This document shows, piece by piece, positions 23,264 to 34,459 of a stretch of 64,000 bases of DNA. The number at the start of each line of letters is the position of its first letter. Within the stretch, counting starts at the first letter, position 1. The stretch is from the NCBI GenBank assembly GCA_033816765.1, contig CM066289.1, forward strand, positions 2,666,001-2,730,000. Reading direction: 5' to 3'. The translations under genes and the position numbers were made by a program. A model generated the notes under the pieces. That model searched no databases, had not been told where the DNA came from, and worked only from the letters and a program-made list of their open reading frames with translations. The DNA is from Nothopassalora personata. Its lineage: Eukaryota; Ascomycota; Dothideomycetes; Mycosphaerellales; Mycosphaerellaceae.

Positions 23264-23611
23264 TGTTAGGAACCGCTGTACGTTATCACAACTCGGGCTT
23301 GGATCTTTGCAGGGATGTCTCAATCAGTTATGAAGGTAGTGGTTCCAAACAGTATATGGTGTATACTTAAAATGAGTTGAGCACGAGGCTCCTATCTACT
23401 CGTAAAGAAGCGTCGTCTATATAGTGCCATGTCTTGGCGTGATCTGTCCTGCTCTGCCCTGAGCGAGTCTGATCAACTGATCAAGAGTGATCAGGACCGA
23501 TCAGTCCTGATCGCTCTGTCACGTGACTCCCCAGGCATCCATGTCTGCAGCTTCGTCTGGTTTCCTGCTCCGTTGTCCAACCATTTGCACCGATAACACT
23601 GTTCCGTAACA
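23264..23611 (+). mobile_element. Solo LTR of family D (copy 2)
   Basis: Starts TGTTAGGAACCGCTG and ends GTTCCGTAACA, with the 5-bp target duplication GTATA on both sides (23259-23263 and 23612-23616). The first 185 bp or so match copy 1. From about 23450 the sequence is different and contains repeated TGATCA/CTGATC motifs. CACGTGAC is shared with copy 1. CpA is plentiful, so it escaped RIP or postdates it. Confidence 0.92.
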
Positions 23612-24161
23612 GTATAGTAGTCTAGAAGGGGGTAAGAGAGGTATAAAGTAGTATAAAGTAGAGAGAGTTACTTAGTAAAGAACTAGCTTCTTTTATATAT
23701 ACCTATAAGGTCTATATATTACTACCTAGCTATAAGAGCCTTCTTAAGCTAAGAGAACCTTCTATTTACTTCTAAAAGCGGAAAGATAAGGCCTAAAGGT
23801 GTCTAAAAGTAGGTCTATAAAGATTTCTTATATATATAGATCTAATAAGATCGCTGTCCTTAGTATATACCTACTTATAGCTAATCTAGTATCTAAGGCT
23901 AGTAAAGGTGTTTAAGATTAATATAGCAATATAGGTAATATTAAGTTAATTAGACTGCCTTTATAGTAGTTAGTCTAAAGGGGGAGTGTTGTAAATTAGG
24001 TAACTAATAGCTATATTAGTTAGGACTTAGTACATATATACTATATTATACTGTTTCTGTAGCTAGATAGTCTTACACTCTGTGGCAATTTATAAGGGTT
24101 ACTAATCCACCCTATCGTTTCAATCTAGAAGCTTATACTCGTTAAATACCTATTTACAACA
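23612..24161 (+). mobile_element. Truncated LTR element (copia-like): 3' end plus LTR
   Basis: RIP-affected sequence leads to a polypurine tract (AAAGGGGGAG, ending 23986) and a 175-bp LTR at 23987-24161. The LTR has perfect 10-bp inverted ends (TGTTGTAAAT and ATTTACAACA). The sequence after it, GGGGTTACGGGGTTACGAGC, could be a primer-binding site or flank. No 5' LTR is seen, so this is a fragment. The copia assignment rests on LTR form and is tentative. Confidence 0.55.
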
Positions 24162-24218
24162 GGGGTTACGGGGTTACGAGCTAGTTCTATAGCGGCCAAG
24201 TTCGTAGCTAAGCTATAG

Positions 24219-24979
24219 ATTGATTGATTATTCCATTAACGTGCTATTTGAGTCAAAGACTATGCAACACGGGTCTCGAGAACGAGACCAAAATTTGAGA
24301 GAAGGAGAAAAGCCCCGTCGTACCCCGGACGTAAAAACTCCTTAAAAGATGCGAGCAACGCTCGCTATTCGAACCGTAAATCGAATATATTGCGGCGTAG
24401 TACGCGCGTACCCGGTAGTCGTGTCTTGTCGAGAATTGCGGTTTGTCGCCTTGCCCCGGGCGAGACAAGTTTTGCGCCCGTGTCTCGTTCTTGTTTTAAA
24501 AAGCCAAGCCGGCCGTACCCGTACGCACCGAGCAAAATCCCAAGAAACACCCGTTGCCTCTGTTTCAATCCAGTCGCGTTCTCCGGTCTCGAGTGTAGCT
24601 CCTCGGTCGCAGTGGCCTCGCTGTCGTCCCCCCCTCGGCCTCTCTTGGTTCCAGCCGTGCAGTATACGTGGTTTGCGCCCCTAAACGCCTCTCTTGGTTC
24701 CAGCCGGCAGTTTACGTGGTTTGCCGGGACGACAGGTAGACAGCGCCTTCGTTGTTCGAGCGACGTGTACGCTATGTACGTCGCTTTCCCTTCTCGCAGT
24801 TCCGGAGTTCTTGTTTGTAGATTTTGAGCGTATCTCGTTCGTTCGGTTCGTCCGACCTGTCTTTTCTTGTTTCGAGTCGAGTAGGCTTGTATTTTTCGAG
24901 AGAGAGAGTCTTAGTTTCTCTTCGTCGTAACGAAGATACTTACGTCGTCCGCCGCGTGAAGGCGCTCTCTATAGGACGA
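24219..24979 (-). mobile_element. SINE-like 761-bp element, copy 2
   Basis: Inverted copy of 15181-15941. On the plus strand it begins with the tail ATTGATTGATTATTCC and ends CTCTCTATAGGACGA. The direct repeat CTAAGCTATAG (13 bp if the following AT is counted) flanks it at 24208-24220 and 24980-24992. Shared frames translate identically to copy 1 through the whole element, so the copies are very close in age. The target is the short stretch after the copia-like LTR. Confidence 0.75.
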
Positions 24980-24992
24980 CTAAGCTATAGAT

Positions 24993-25295
24993 ATAGTGTA
25001 CATTTTGTGTTAATCTATGTTTAGACCAAGAATCTATCGTGTACACCTCTCATTTCGCGGCAGAGATTATAGCCAAGCAATGTACGTACTATATAACACC
25101 TATACTATATTATACACACGTACTATAACATATGTACTTGTTTACTTGCTTGACTTGACTGACAAGATCGCATGTTACTTGACTAGGTGTTATATAACCT
25201 TGCTTAAGGGAAAATTTGTCAAGCAAGCAGTCAAAACAGATCAATTCGATTGATTGATGCCACTTCTGTACGCTTCCCCTCCTTCCCAGCAGAAT
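24993..25295. other. Boundary between RIP block and gene island
   Basis: No gene is seen. From here CpA and TpG frequencies return to normal. Repeated TTGACTTGACT/CTTGACT motifs occur at about 25145-25190. A GATTGATTGATG run at 25249-25260 resembles the tail of the SINE-like element but without its body. Confidence 0.5.
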
Positions 25296-26870
25296 CTATG
25301 CCCCATACGCCGCTGCCTTGTATCCCTTAGGCGCAGACGCGGTCTTGGTACTGCGCGAGGCCGAAGAAGTCTCCCGGCCGTAACCATGGTTCGTCGAAGG
25401 GATCTTGGTAATGGTCGAGAGCGTGGTCCTTGGCGGAGCGGTCCCGACAGAGTAGGTGTAGTTGGCACTGTGGACTGGCCACCCGCTCGAGCCAGTGGCG
25501 CTGATGCTGTGCTTGCTGGCTTCTGGTCGGAGGGTGGTGGTGTTGGAACTTGTGGTGTTTGTCTCGACAGAGATCGTGGTGTTCTCGAAGTGGTGGCTAG
25601 TAGCGGGCAAAGTGTTGGTCGTGGTAGGGAAGTGGGTGTAAGCTGAGGTAGTGGAGTTCCAGCCAGTGGTGGTGCTAGCTGGTGGTGAGTAGTAGCTAGA
25701 TGAAGCAAACTCATCATGGTCGGCCTGCTTTTCGCCGTAAGCCGTTGGTGGGGCCGAGCTATGGTCATCATCTGAGGTTGTCTCAACAGAGATCGTGGTG
25801 TTATCGGAGTGGTGGCTAGTAGCGGTCGTGGTAGGGTAGTGGGTGTAAGCTGAGGTAGTGGAGTCCCAGCCACTGGTGGTGCTGGCTGGTGGTGAGTAGT
25901 AGCTAGATGTAGCAAACTCATCATGTTCGGCCTGCTTTTCGCCGTAAGCCGTTGGTGGGGCCGAGCTATGGTCATCATCTGAGGTTGTCTCAACAGAGAT
26001 CGTGGTGTTATCGGAGTGGTGGCTATCAGCGGTCGTGGTAGGGTAGTGGGTGTAAGCTGAGGTAGTGGATTTCCAGCCATTGGTGGTGCTGGCTGGTGGT
26101 GAGTCGTAGCTAGCTGTAGCAGACTCATCATAGTCGGCCTGCTTTTCGCCGTAAGCTATTGGTGTGGCCGAGCTGTGGTCATCATTTGAGGTTGTCTCAA
26201 CAGAGATCGTGGTGTTCTCCAAGTGGTGGCTATCAGCGGTCGTGGTAGGGTAGTGGGTGTAAGCTGAGGTAGTGGATTTCCAGCCATTGGTGGTGCTGGC
26301 TGGTGGTGAGTCGTAGCTAGCTGTAGCAGACTCATCATAGTCGGCCTGCTTTTCGCCGTAAGCTATTGGTGTGGCCAAGCTGTGGTACCCATTTGAGGTT
26401 GTGCGCTCTGCGTGATGGCCATACTCGGCAGTGGTAGAGTCGCTGCGCGCTACCGAGGTTGTGCGGCCGTGAGTCACAGTAGTCGTGTTCTCATACTTGT
26501 ACTCCGTCTTGGAGGCATTCCCCGTTCCAAGGGGATGGTTTTGCACTACTGGAGTCGTTGAATTGAGCTTGATCGTGGCAGTGGTGTACGTCGAGTTGCG
26601 GGAAGAGGTAGTGTTGGCATGGTATGTCGAGTTCCATGACACGGTAATGTTGTCAACCGGTGACTTGATCCCCGTCGCCAGTGGGAAGCGTGAGATGGTA
26701 GATGTGCTCTCGACTTTCTGCACGTACGGCTCCGCATGCTTCGAAGGCGAGTACGATTCGCCATAAGCTTTTGGCTGCTGCGATTCCTCTCCATCGTAAG
26801 ATTGGTTAGAGGGACAATCTGCCACTGCCAATGCAGCAAAAGAGCTGACCAACAAGCCTGTGAATTTCAT
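25296..26870 (-). CDS. Secreted Ser/Thr-rich cell-surface-type protein with 69-residue tandem repeats
   Basis: 524 residues from the ATG at 26870. I chose this start because it opens with a clear signal peptide (MKFTGLLVSSFAALAVA); the frame extends upstream without signal-like sequence. The mature protein is rich in Ser, Thr, Tyr and His with many N-glycosylation sequons (NST, NTT). Four near-identical units of 69-70 residues occupy the middle (AYGEKQADYDES..., PPASTT.GW.STTSAYTH, NTTISVETTS). No hydrophobic C-terminal tail is present (ends GYKAAAYGA), so a GPI anchor is not supported. The role is probably cell-wall or secreted; the family is not recognised. It sits at the edge of the transposon block. 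Confidence 0.75.
   Translation of the reverse strand: MKFTGLLVSSFAALAVADCPSNQSYDGEESQQPKAYGESYSPSKHAEPYVQKVESTSTISRFPLATGIKSPVDNITVSWNSTYHANTTSSRNSTYTTATIKLNSTTPVVQNHPLGTGNASKTEYKYENTTTVTHGRTTSVARSDSTTAEYGHHAERTTSNGYHSLATPIAYGEKQADYDESATASYDSPPASTTNGWKSTTSAYTHYPTTTADSHHLENTTISVETTSNDDHSSATPIAYGEKQADYDESATASYDSPPASTTNGWKSTTSAYTHYPTTTADSHHSDNTTISVETTSDDDHSSAPPTAYGEKQAEHDEFATSSYYSPPASTTSGWDSTTSAYTHYPTTTATSHHSDNTTISVETTSDDDHSSAPPTAYGEKQADHDEFASSSYYSPPASTTTGWNSTTSAYTHFPTTTNTLPATSHHFENTTISVETNTTSSNTTTLRPEASKHSISATGSSGWPVHSANYTYSVGTAPPRTTLSTITKIPSTNHGYGRETSSASRSTKTASAPKGYKAAAYGA
25725..26365 (-). repeat. Coding minisatellite, about 207-210-bp units
   Basis: The motif TTTTCGCCGTAAGC recurs at about 25727, 25937, 26146 and 26355. 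Unit length is a multiple of three, so the frame is kept. Units differ by a few substitutions, and the two right-hand ones are closest to each other. Confidence 0.85.
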
Positions 26871-27553
26871 GTTGCAGATAAACGAGTGTGGTGCCGTGCG
26901 GGCGGATAAACGAGTGTGATGCCGTGCGGGCGTATGGGATGATGAGAAACGAGTGTACAAGAAAGTGCTGGTTGCGGATGGGCAGAAGACCTTCATGACA
27001 AGTCGTCCTGGCATTATATAAGACCTCATCGGCTGTGCCTCCGCCGAGGGGAGATGAGACCAAAAGAGCATCCCATACTACATGCTCAAGGCATTTGGCC
27101 TGTCCGGAGGTACCACAACGTCCAGCCACAAGGTACACTCAAGTCAAGGCCAGCTGAGAAGGCTCAGTATAATGACCGGTATAAGCAACGTCCTTCGAGC
27201 ATGAAGATCGTCCGAGATGATGAGAGACCGTTGGATGTTCAACGTGAACACCACCGAAAGATGCATCTCGTTTGCGTTCACAGGATGCTCAGCTACAGCT
27301 GATACCTGACTCCGTCTCCCTCGCACAATAAGGGTCTGGGAACGGCTGGTCCGTGCGGAAACAGAATCCAAGGTAACGGCTTCGGTCTGAGCCGTCTGGG
27401 AAAATTCCCCCGAAATAGACGAGAACAGACCCAGTATCCAGGGTCTTCAAAACGATTTCAAGATTGCTACCAGATGCAAGACTGCTGAGGAAGCGTTTCA
27501 ACGCTGCTGTTTTCCAATCACGTATGTGCCTGGTCCTGCACATTATCTCTTGA
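26871..27553. other. Intergenic, no gene supported
   Basis: Upstream region of the secreted repeat protein. A short direct repeat (AAACGAGTGTG.TGCCGTGCGGGCG) occurs twice at about 26880-26935. Only short, unlikely frames are present. Confidence 0.5.
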
Positions 27554-27815
27554 CTACAGCCCCTTGCTCGAAATCTCGACATGGTTCACCGGCACCTCCT
27601 TCTCCATGTCGTCTGAGACAGATTCGACGACCGTCTCGCCCTCGACTGCGGAGACGGCCTTTGGCTCCTCCATCTCTCCACCTTGCACAGCATCGATCTG
27701 CCCAAAGATCTTGTCCATTCTCTCAAGACTGATGCCTTTCGTCTCGGGCAAGATAAAGATTACGGACACGAGGGCGACTACGTCGGTTGGGCTGATCTCA
27801 TCTTCCGAACGACCT
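27554..27815 (-). pseudogene. C-terminal relic of an MFS sugar transporter
   Basis: The minus-strand frame ends in LVSVIFILPETKGISLERMD and then KIFGQIDAVQGGE. This is the signature last helix plus PETKG motif that closes sugar-porter family transporters. A splice-acceptor-like CGACGTAG precedes ALVSV at about 27789. No further exons are found upstream, although a full transporter needs about 1.4 kb more, so this is a fragment. About 50 residues follow the motif before the stop. Confidence 0.65.
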
Positions 27816-29100
27816 GCTCTACACCGAGATCCTCGATCACCGCCAAGAAACGCAACCTGATCTTCATCTCAGCGCCTCAGCACTTCCCTTTCGCGTCTCA
27901 CGTACCCTGCTCACCGTCTGCGTAGAGAAAACCCTATAAAAGGTCCCTCTTCAGTTCTGAATACGAAGAACGTAGCCTTTACCCTTACTGCAAGCTTCCT
28001 CGCTACCGCCGTACTCTTCTAACGCTGGAGATGACGGGCTGACAGCTGCATACCAAGCGGAGGCGCCTCGTAGTCCGTAAACCAGTCTAAACGAGCTCGG
28101 AGTCCCTCTGGGACAGCCCAGACATCGGCGCATCTAGCGGTGGTAGCACCAACGGTGCGCGATGGCCACGATGGCACAAATCTGAGTCGCAGCTTCAGCT
28201 CTTGCATGGTGAGACTGAGCTCGCGGGCGCTGATAGTGATTCATTCGGGATGATGCGAAGATGTCATGCTCTTCTGTCCATCGGGGTTCGCGACGTTGCC
28301 GCCATTAACCCCCTCTTGACTCTCGCGGTTAGACAGAATCTCCACCGGATTGACTGCGACAGCGTCCAGGGGATGGATCTTGGCTAGACTTGAGGACTGC
28401 GAAGCCTCCTCGTGCACCTCTGATTCGCGATCAGAGAGCTGGTCTTACGGAATGACCTCGACTTTGTCGGATGGGGTGCTTCTGCCGTTCCGAATGGCGA
28501 TTAGCGTGTGTCGCAGCAGAGAAATTACAGTGTTCTCTCACCGTCTGGCATCATGACGGACACTGTTTGAGAGACAGAGTGCATAGCCTTGGCATCGTCG
28601 GGCTCGATTTTTGACATGTTGCAAATCGGGCTGTCTTTGCAAGAACTGAAAGTTTGTATAGCGTAGAGGGAGAGAGCTCGTGGACTCGACGTTTTCCGGT
28701 TTTGTGGTTGTCTTCGAAATCGACTAGAGGGCACGCCAAGAGAATCTCGTGGCCGCCATTGACCATCTCGGCAAGCACAGACCATGATTGCGCCCCCTCT
28801 CAGCCCGCAGAAGTCTTATTCGTGCTTCTACGTCGCTCATAATTAGTGTATACATTCGAGAAAGGACTGTGAAATGGAGCAGGCTCCCGAGGGTATATCG
28901 AGCGCCACATGACTGTCTCGACTGGTTTCCGAAGACAAACATGTCTTTCAGCCTGTGCATAACCAAGCTCAGATAGGTAGTACTTTTGGGGGATCCAGGA
29001 TACATTCCAACAGAAGAAAGTAGCGCTATGTTCATAATCCCTGCTCAGAGCTCGTTGGGTTATCCGGCCCTGCATAAATGTCTGCATCGTAAAAAGAATG
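27816..29100. other. Region of decayed or non-coding sequence
   Basis: No intact gene. A minus-strand frame at 28551-28778 reads like real protein (MVNGGHEILLACPLVDFEDN, then KTGKRRVHELSPSTL) but is short, without a recognised family or an evident extension. It may be a gene relic. Confidence 0.35.
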
Positions 29101-29249
29101 CGTCAACGGCGGAAATGGATATGCCAATAAAGCTCTCCTCGCGTAAGTCCAATCCAATGGCAACCTGCGCTTCGAGCTGCCTACGATGCTCAGGAGCTTT
29201 GGTACCGCACCATTTGCATCTCCGGTTGATCGATCTTACGTATATCCCC

Positions 29250-29560
29250 ATAAGACGAGCCCCTCTCTGTGACAGCTTAACGACAGCTGGATGGCTGCAC
29301 TCGACCTTCCAAGATCCTCCGCCAGATAGGCCAGTGGAGTCTCCGCGTCGTTATCACGGGCGTCGACGTCGAGATCGTCTCGTGTCAGCAGAATCTCCAA
29401 GAGCTTGTTGACTGCTCTCTGTGAAACCGTGCCCCAAGAGCAGGTGCGATGCTGGCTGATTTAGGCGATTACGATGATTGCAATCTATGTCGGGAGTCGC
29501 TAGGCTCTTTCCGAGGCTTCTTGCCCTGCCATCTCGGACGGCGTGATGTAGCAATGTGTT
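29250..29560 (-). pseudogene. Ankyrin-repeat gene relic with frameshift
   Basis: Two ankyrin-like units lie on the minus strand in different frames. One is LLHHAVRDGRARSLGKSLAT with PDIDCNHRNR (29450-29554). The other is LLEILLTRDDLDVDARDNDA followed by ETPLAYLAED (about 29300-29405). The frame change between them and the stops on both sides point to a broken gene or missed introns. Its 3' end may extend into the Cys-containing frame at 29060-29250. Confidence 0.5.
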
Positions 29561-29814
29561 CCCCGGCCCTCAGAAGCCGTAGGCTGCACGCCGCTGCGCT
29601 ATTCAGGCAGCTCCGCTCATCGACAATGCCGTGGTGGCTGTGCAGAGTATGTGCATGTACATGAGAAATACTATATCCACTGCTACTGCCGTAGTGAGGG
29701 CCGTGAGGCCATGCTATGCGATGTTGTACCCATTGTCCCTTCCCAAACGCCACGCTCTTCGGCTTCAATATCTGACTCCCTTGAGCCGAACACGGACTCT
29801 TTATGAAGCGTCGC

Positions 29815-32800
29815 TCACTTCCTCGCGTTCGAGATACTCGACATCGCAAGATTCGCAGGTGCCTGAGGCGATCTAGGTCCCGGACTTTGCGCTCTGCTTG
29901 GTGCCGCTGAGGGTGCCGCAGAACGATTATGGCTCATGTGAGCTCGGACAAGGTGACCTGCTGCCAGGGCTGAGCAGAGTGAGAGCTCGCCTGCTAATAC
30001 ACCTGCGGCTACCACTTGGGCGAGTTGCTGAGAGTTTTTCCCTGGTGTTGTTGGGTGCGCGCCTCGAACGCCAAGCATGTCGAGCATGGCGGCTTGTGGC
30101 TCGAGGACTGTGCCGCCACCGATTGTGCCCACTTCGATGCTAGGCATAGAGACGGAAATCTGGAGATTGCCGTTCAAGCTGTGGTATAGTCAGTATTTTG
30201 CTCTCATCAACATGTATCAGCAAACTTACTTTTTCATAACAGTAATGCAGTTACTGCTTTCCACATTCTGCGCAGGATCTTGACCAGTGGCCAAAAAGAT
30301 TGCAGTCACGATGTTGGCAGCATGTGCATTGAAACCTCCAATGCTTCCGGCCATGGCACTGCCAATCAAGTTCTTCGAGATGTTAAGCTCGACAAGGGCG
30401 TCGACATTGCTTTTCAGCACACTCTGAACGACGTCCCTGGGGACAATAGCCTCGGCGACGACGCTCTTACCACGACCGTCGATCCAGTTGATAGCAGCAG
30501 GCTTCTTGTCTGTACAGTAGTTACCTGACACTGAGATGATGGCCATGTCCGTGAAGCCAGCTTCTTGGGACATGACGCTCAGAGCTTTCTCAACACCCTT
30601 GGAAATCATGTTCATGCCCATGGCGTCACCTGTGGTGGTCTTGAATCGAACGTACACATATGTGCCCGCAATCGTCGACTTCAGCTCTTGCAGTCTTGCG
30701 AAACGGGAGGTAGAGTTGAAAGCATCCTTCATCACCTTCTGGCCGTCAGCGCTGTCGAGCCAGACCTTGGCAGCTGCCGCACGGGTGAGCGTTTCAAAGC
30801 CAATGCAGGGTCCACGGGTCATTCCGTCAGCAGTAAGGACAGTCACAGCACCTCCGCCAGCATTGATGGCTTTGCATCCTCTGCTCGTACTGGCAACAAG
30901 CACACCTTCGGTGGTAGCCATTGGCAGGAAGTAGCTCTGGCCGTTGATCGTCAGTGGTCCAGCAACGCCAAGTGGGAGTGGCATATATCCAATGACGTTC
31001 TCGCAGCAGGCGCCGAACACGCGGTCGTAGTCGAAGTGCTCGTACGGGAGCTTTGACTTCTCCAGCTTCGAGGTAAGGGCAGATGTAGCGGGTGTGCGCG
31101 AGATGACGGATCTTCGAATCTTGACCGCGCGAGTCTTGTCTTCGATTGTCTTCTCAAGAGCATGGCCAGGAATCTTACCACGCACAGCCAGGTCCAACAG
31201 CTCGGTATCGTCGAGTATGGGTGCCTTCTTGGCAGCAAGTATTTTCTCGCACTCCTCTCGTGTCCGCTTTCCTTCCTTCTCAGCCAGTTCCTCAGCTTCT
31301 GCATCATCTGCCTCGTGCTTTTCAGACTTGATGGCTGCAGGCGCTACTGCGTGCCCGTTTGCCTTGGGCTTGGGCGCGACAAGCTCAGTCTGGTCTACAG
31401 GCGTCGATGGCTGACTCATGTCCTCTGGTGATTGTATGGTCCATCTTGCAGCGTTGAACAGGTAGCCATTGAGCACCAAACTCAGAGCAAGTGCAGTGAT
31501 GACCCACTTGCTGAGCGTGGGATCTTCGAAGCTCTTTAGTAGGCTCTCCACGACTCTGCCGCCCAGTACTGAGAACATGCCGCTCTGACCGTCTCCGTCG
31601 AAAAGAGTCCAGTCAGAGGCCTCTTCTGGTGCCGCATAGTGTACAGATGGATACTGCAGCTCGTACTTGATCGGGTTAAACACAGTGACACTAATTGGCT
31701 GCTGGCTCTTCTCAGCTGTGGCAAACAGATAGTCGAGGCCGTTGCCAGCAACCTTGAATGGGTCCATGGGAGGTTGTGTAACGACACTCGAAAGTCCGGC
31801 GGTAGTGACAGGAGCGTTGTTGCGGTGCCCCCGGAAAGGCATCGTGCAGAGGTTGAGCACGTTGATAAGCAGAAAGCCGCTCACCATCAGGACTTTGAAA
31901 CGTGGGATGCTGCTATCGCGAACCTTCTTGCCGAAGATACTGTTTGCGCTATCGAAGTTGCTGTTGGAGGAATCATTGCTGTTGGCCACGTTCTCTGCCA
32001 CACGTCGGCTAACACCATCGTCTTCCAAGGCTTTGCGCAAGTTGACGTGGCGCTTGATGCGGTTGATCTCAAGCTTAATTGTCAGAATCGATGTGTAGAA
32101 AGTGAAAAGCAGGATGCAGTCGAAGAACAGAGTCCAAGCGGCCAAAAAGCAGAATTGCTTCAGACCGCCCTGAATGCCGGAAGCTGCTCCGACGCAGAGA
32201 ATGGCAATCTCGATAGCGTAGTCCCGGACAATCTCGAAGCCACGCTCGCGCACAGCAGTAACGACCGCATTCTGGATAGTCAACGGTGCATCTCCGTTGC
32301 CGCCGGGTGTCATGTTGCCATTTCTCGCCTGCACTGAAGCGGCCAGAACAGCTTGTGTGAGCATGATTGGCTTTTCGAAGCCTACCGTGACAACCAGGAA
32401 AGGAACACCCTCAGAAAGCAAGACGACGTTTTCCGGAACTCCGAGCTTGAGCGTGACCATCAGTCCGAACAAGAAAGCGAACGCAGATGAGAAGAGGGTA
32501 CTCGTGGCAAGCCAGAAGTTGGACCCAAGGCGGCGCATGCTCATGAAGAGCGAGGCAAACGTCAGGTACATGGAAATGTAGCCCAGAGACATGATTACGA
32601 TGTCCAGAGTCTCGGCGTTCTTGATGAGGTCCAAGAACGAGTCCCACGCATTTTGAGCCCATTCTAGCATACCGCTTGAGCCAGGAGCTCTCTTGGCAGT
32701 CTTCATCAACCACTTCTGTTGTTCCGGTTCGTCGTCTGATCCATCGTCCTCCTGCGGTGGGCTCGCGGGTGATGCAGGAATCTCCTTGACGCTCTCGAAG

Positions 32801-33345
32801 AATGGCGCAGTCTCGTCCAAAGGCATAGAGAATGCGAGCATCGTGTCAGACGACACAGCCGAGAGAATGTTCTCGCTCGCTGGAAGCAGTTGCACAGATG
32901 ATCCCTGTGGTATCGGCACCTTGTGTGGGAGTGGAGCAGCATTGGGCGAGTTGTTGCCTGAGTCCAGGAAGTCCAATGTTACCAGGGCGATGTCTTCTTC
33001 TCTCTCGTGCTGCCTCCTGCTTGCCCCGTTCTCCTCTACCTGCCATTTCCACGCTGTTTCTGGTCCGAGGTGTAGCCTCCTGCTTCCTGCCGACAGCGCG
33101 TTGAAGTCGACTCTGTTACCACTGACTGGTGAAGGTTGGAAGAAGCCTGTTTCGAGCAGGTTGACGTAGAAGACGCTGCTGAGCGCGGTAATAAAGACGA
33201 ACGTCCTGATTGGATGTGTGCACGCCTTGACGGACACTGCCTGCAAGTAGGGAGTTATGGCGCTGTTGTACTTGCCTGGCTGCTTGGCGTCGGTAATGTC
33301 GTAGTTGCGCCGCCATCGCGTGGGTATGAGCTGAGAGCCGAGCAT
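29815..33345 (-). CDS. hmg1: 3-hydroxy-3-methylglutaryl-CoA reductase (sterol pathway)
   Basis: NADPH-dependent ER enzyme making mevalonate, the committed step to sterols and isoprenoids. Exon 1 is 33345-30230 and exon 2 is 30178-29815, joined over a 51-bp intron (GTAAGT...CTGAC...ACAG) to give 1159 residues. Membrane segments and a sterol-sensing-type region fall around residues 240-450. The catalytic domain has [61 protein letters not shown] and [16 protein letters not shown]. Near the C terminus AHMSHNRS keeps the Ser that AMP-kinase phosphorylates in animal enzymes. The start is MLGSQLIP; an in-frame ATG at 33468 would add 41 Arg-rich residues and is the alternative. It appears intact. 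Confidence 0.95.
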
Positions 33346-34459
33346 GGCGAGAAAGACGCTCAGTCGAGGGCCAGTGTTTCTACGCGGTCGCGCAGGACGG
33401 AATCCGTTTCTTTCCCGGAGCGTGTGGAGCGAGTGACTTCGGTGGCTGCCAAAGTCGTACGATTTCAATTTCGAGTTCTGGCAGTCGCGCTCATTTCGTG
33501 CGGTACGCCGACGGTGCCGCTGCTGGTCGTGTTCCCTGCTCTGTCGCCCTTCCTGTCTCCGTAGCGTGTAAGGACAAGAGTGCTGGTGCCTGCGTCGGCG
33601 CTCCGCCTGACGCTATGTCAAGTTCTCGCGAGGTAGGTCACTTTAGATATTGTTCTCCCACCCCGCCCACGACTTCTTGCGCACACAGTGAAAGGACAAA
33701 GGAGGCTACAAGTCGAAAAGCTCTCGAGACGCTCTCTATTCTCCTCAATGGCTATTGGTACATTCACCCACTCACTCACCATAGGCCCGTGTCCCTCGAA
33801 CGCGGATGCTGCTATCGAAGTTGGTCAAAAAAATCCCACCGCCCGCTCAGGAACAGTCCAATCGGACGTCAACATGCGCCTGCGCCAGACGTACTCCACA
33901 AAATCTTATGTGGTACCACTTTGCGCGACAAAAGATTTTATCTGATCAAAAGTGTATGGATTGTTTCTTGGCAGCAATTCAACGGGAAGGAGTGGAAGAT
34001 TTAGAGCAGGTGTCAAGTCTTCACAACATCAACTCTGTACGCAGCAGTTCCTTATTGCATTCTTAGAAGCTGTCAACCAAGAATCAGACCGCATGCAAGC
34101 GCCACAACCAGGATTGCGTGGCTCCTCTAGTTTCTGCACGTGACTGAGGCGCTAGCTCGCCCAAGTACCGCTAAACCAATCAAGTACCACGCTATGCGAC
34201 AATTTTTCCACGCAATACAAAAACACCCACAACATGAATTCAGACACCTCATATTGGTGCGGTCTCACTCGTGACGATCAAGATTAGTCCATGGTAGGAG
34301 CGAACGGTGATTGTCACGAGGGACATCGGTCGGCCTCGACCACCAAAGAGCTGCTGTGTTCGTACACCTACTCTGAGAAGCATGCCTGCACGCCGTAATG
34401 CGAACTTCGAATTGCATCATCAGCCAGTTCAGCCTGGACATCCGTGCAGCCTCTCAGCT
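33346..34459. other. Intergenic, upstream of HMG-CoA reductase
   Basis: Holds the promoter side of the reductase and the 3' flank of the DUF3605 gene. Only short overlapping frames are present and none is convincing. No sterol-response motif could be assigned with confidence. Confidence 0.5.

Noticed and set aside
25254..25646. Plus-strand 130-residue frame opposite the Ser/Thr-rich protein
   Set aside because: Shadow of a repetitive gene with biased composition; no signal or homology.
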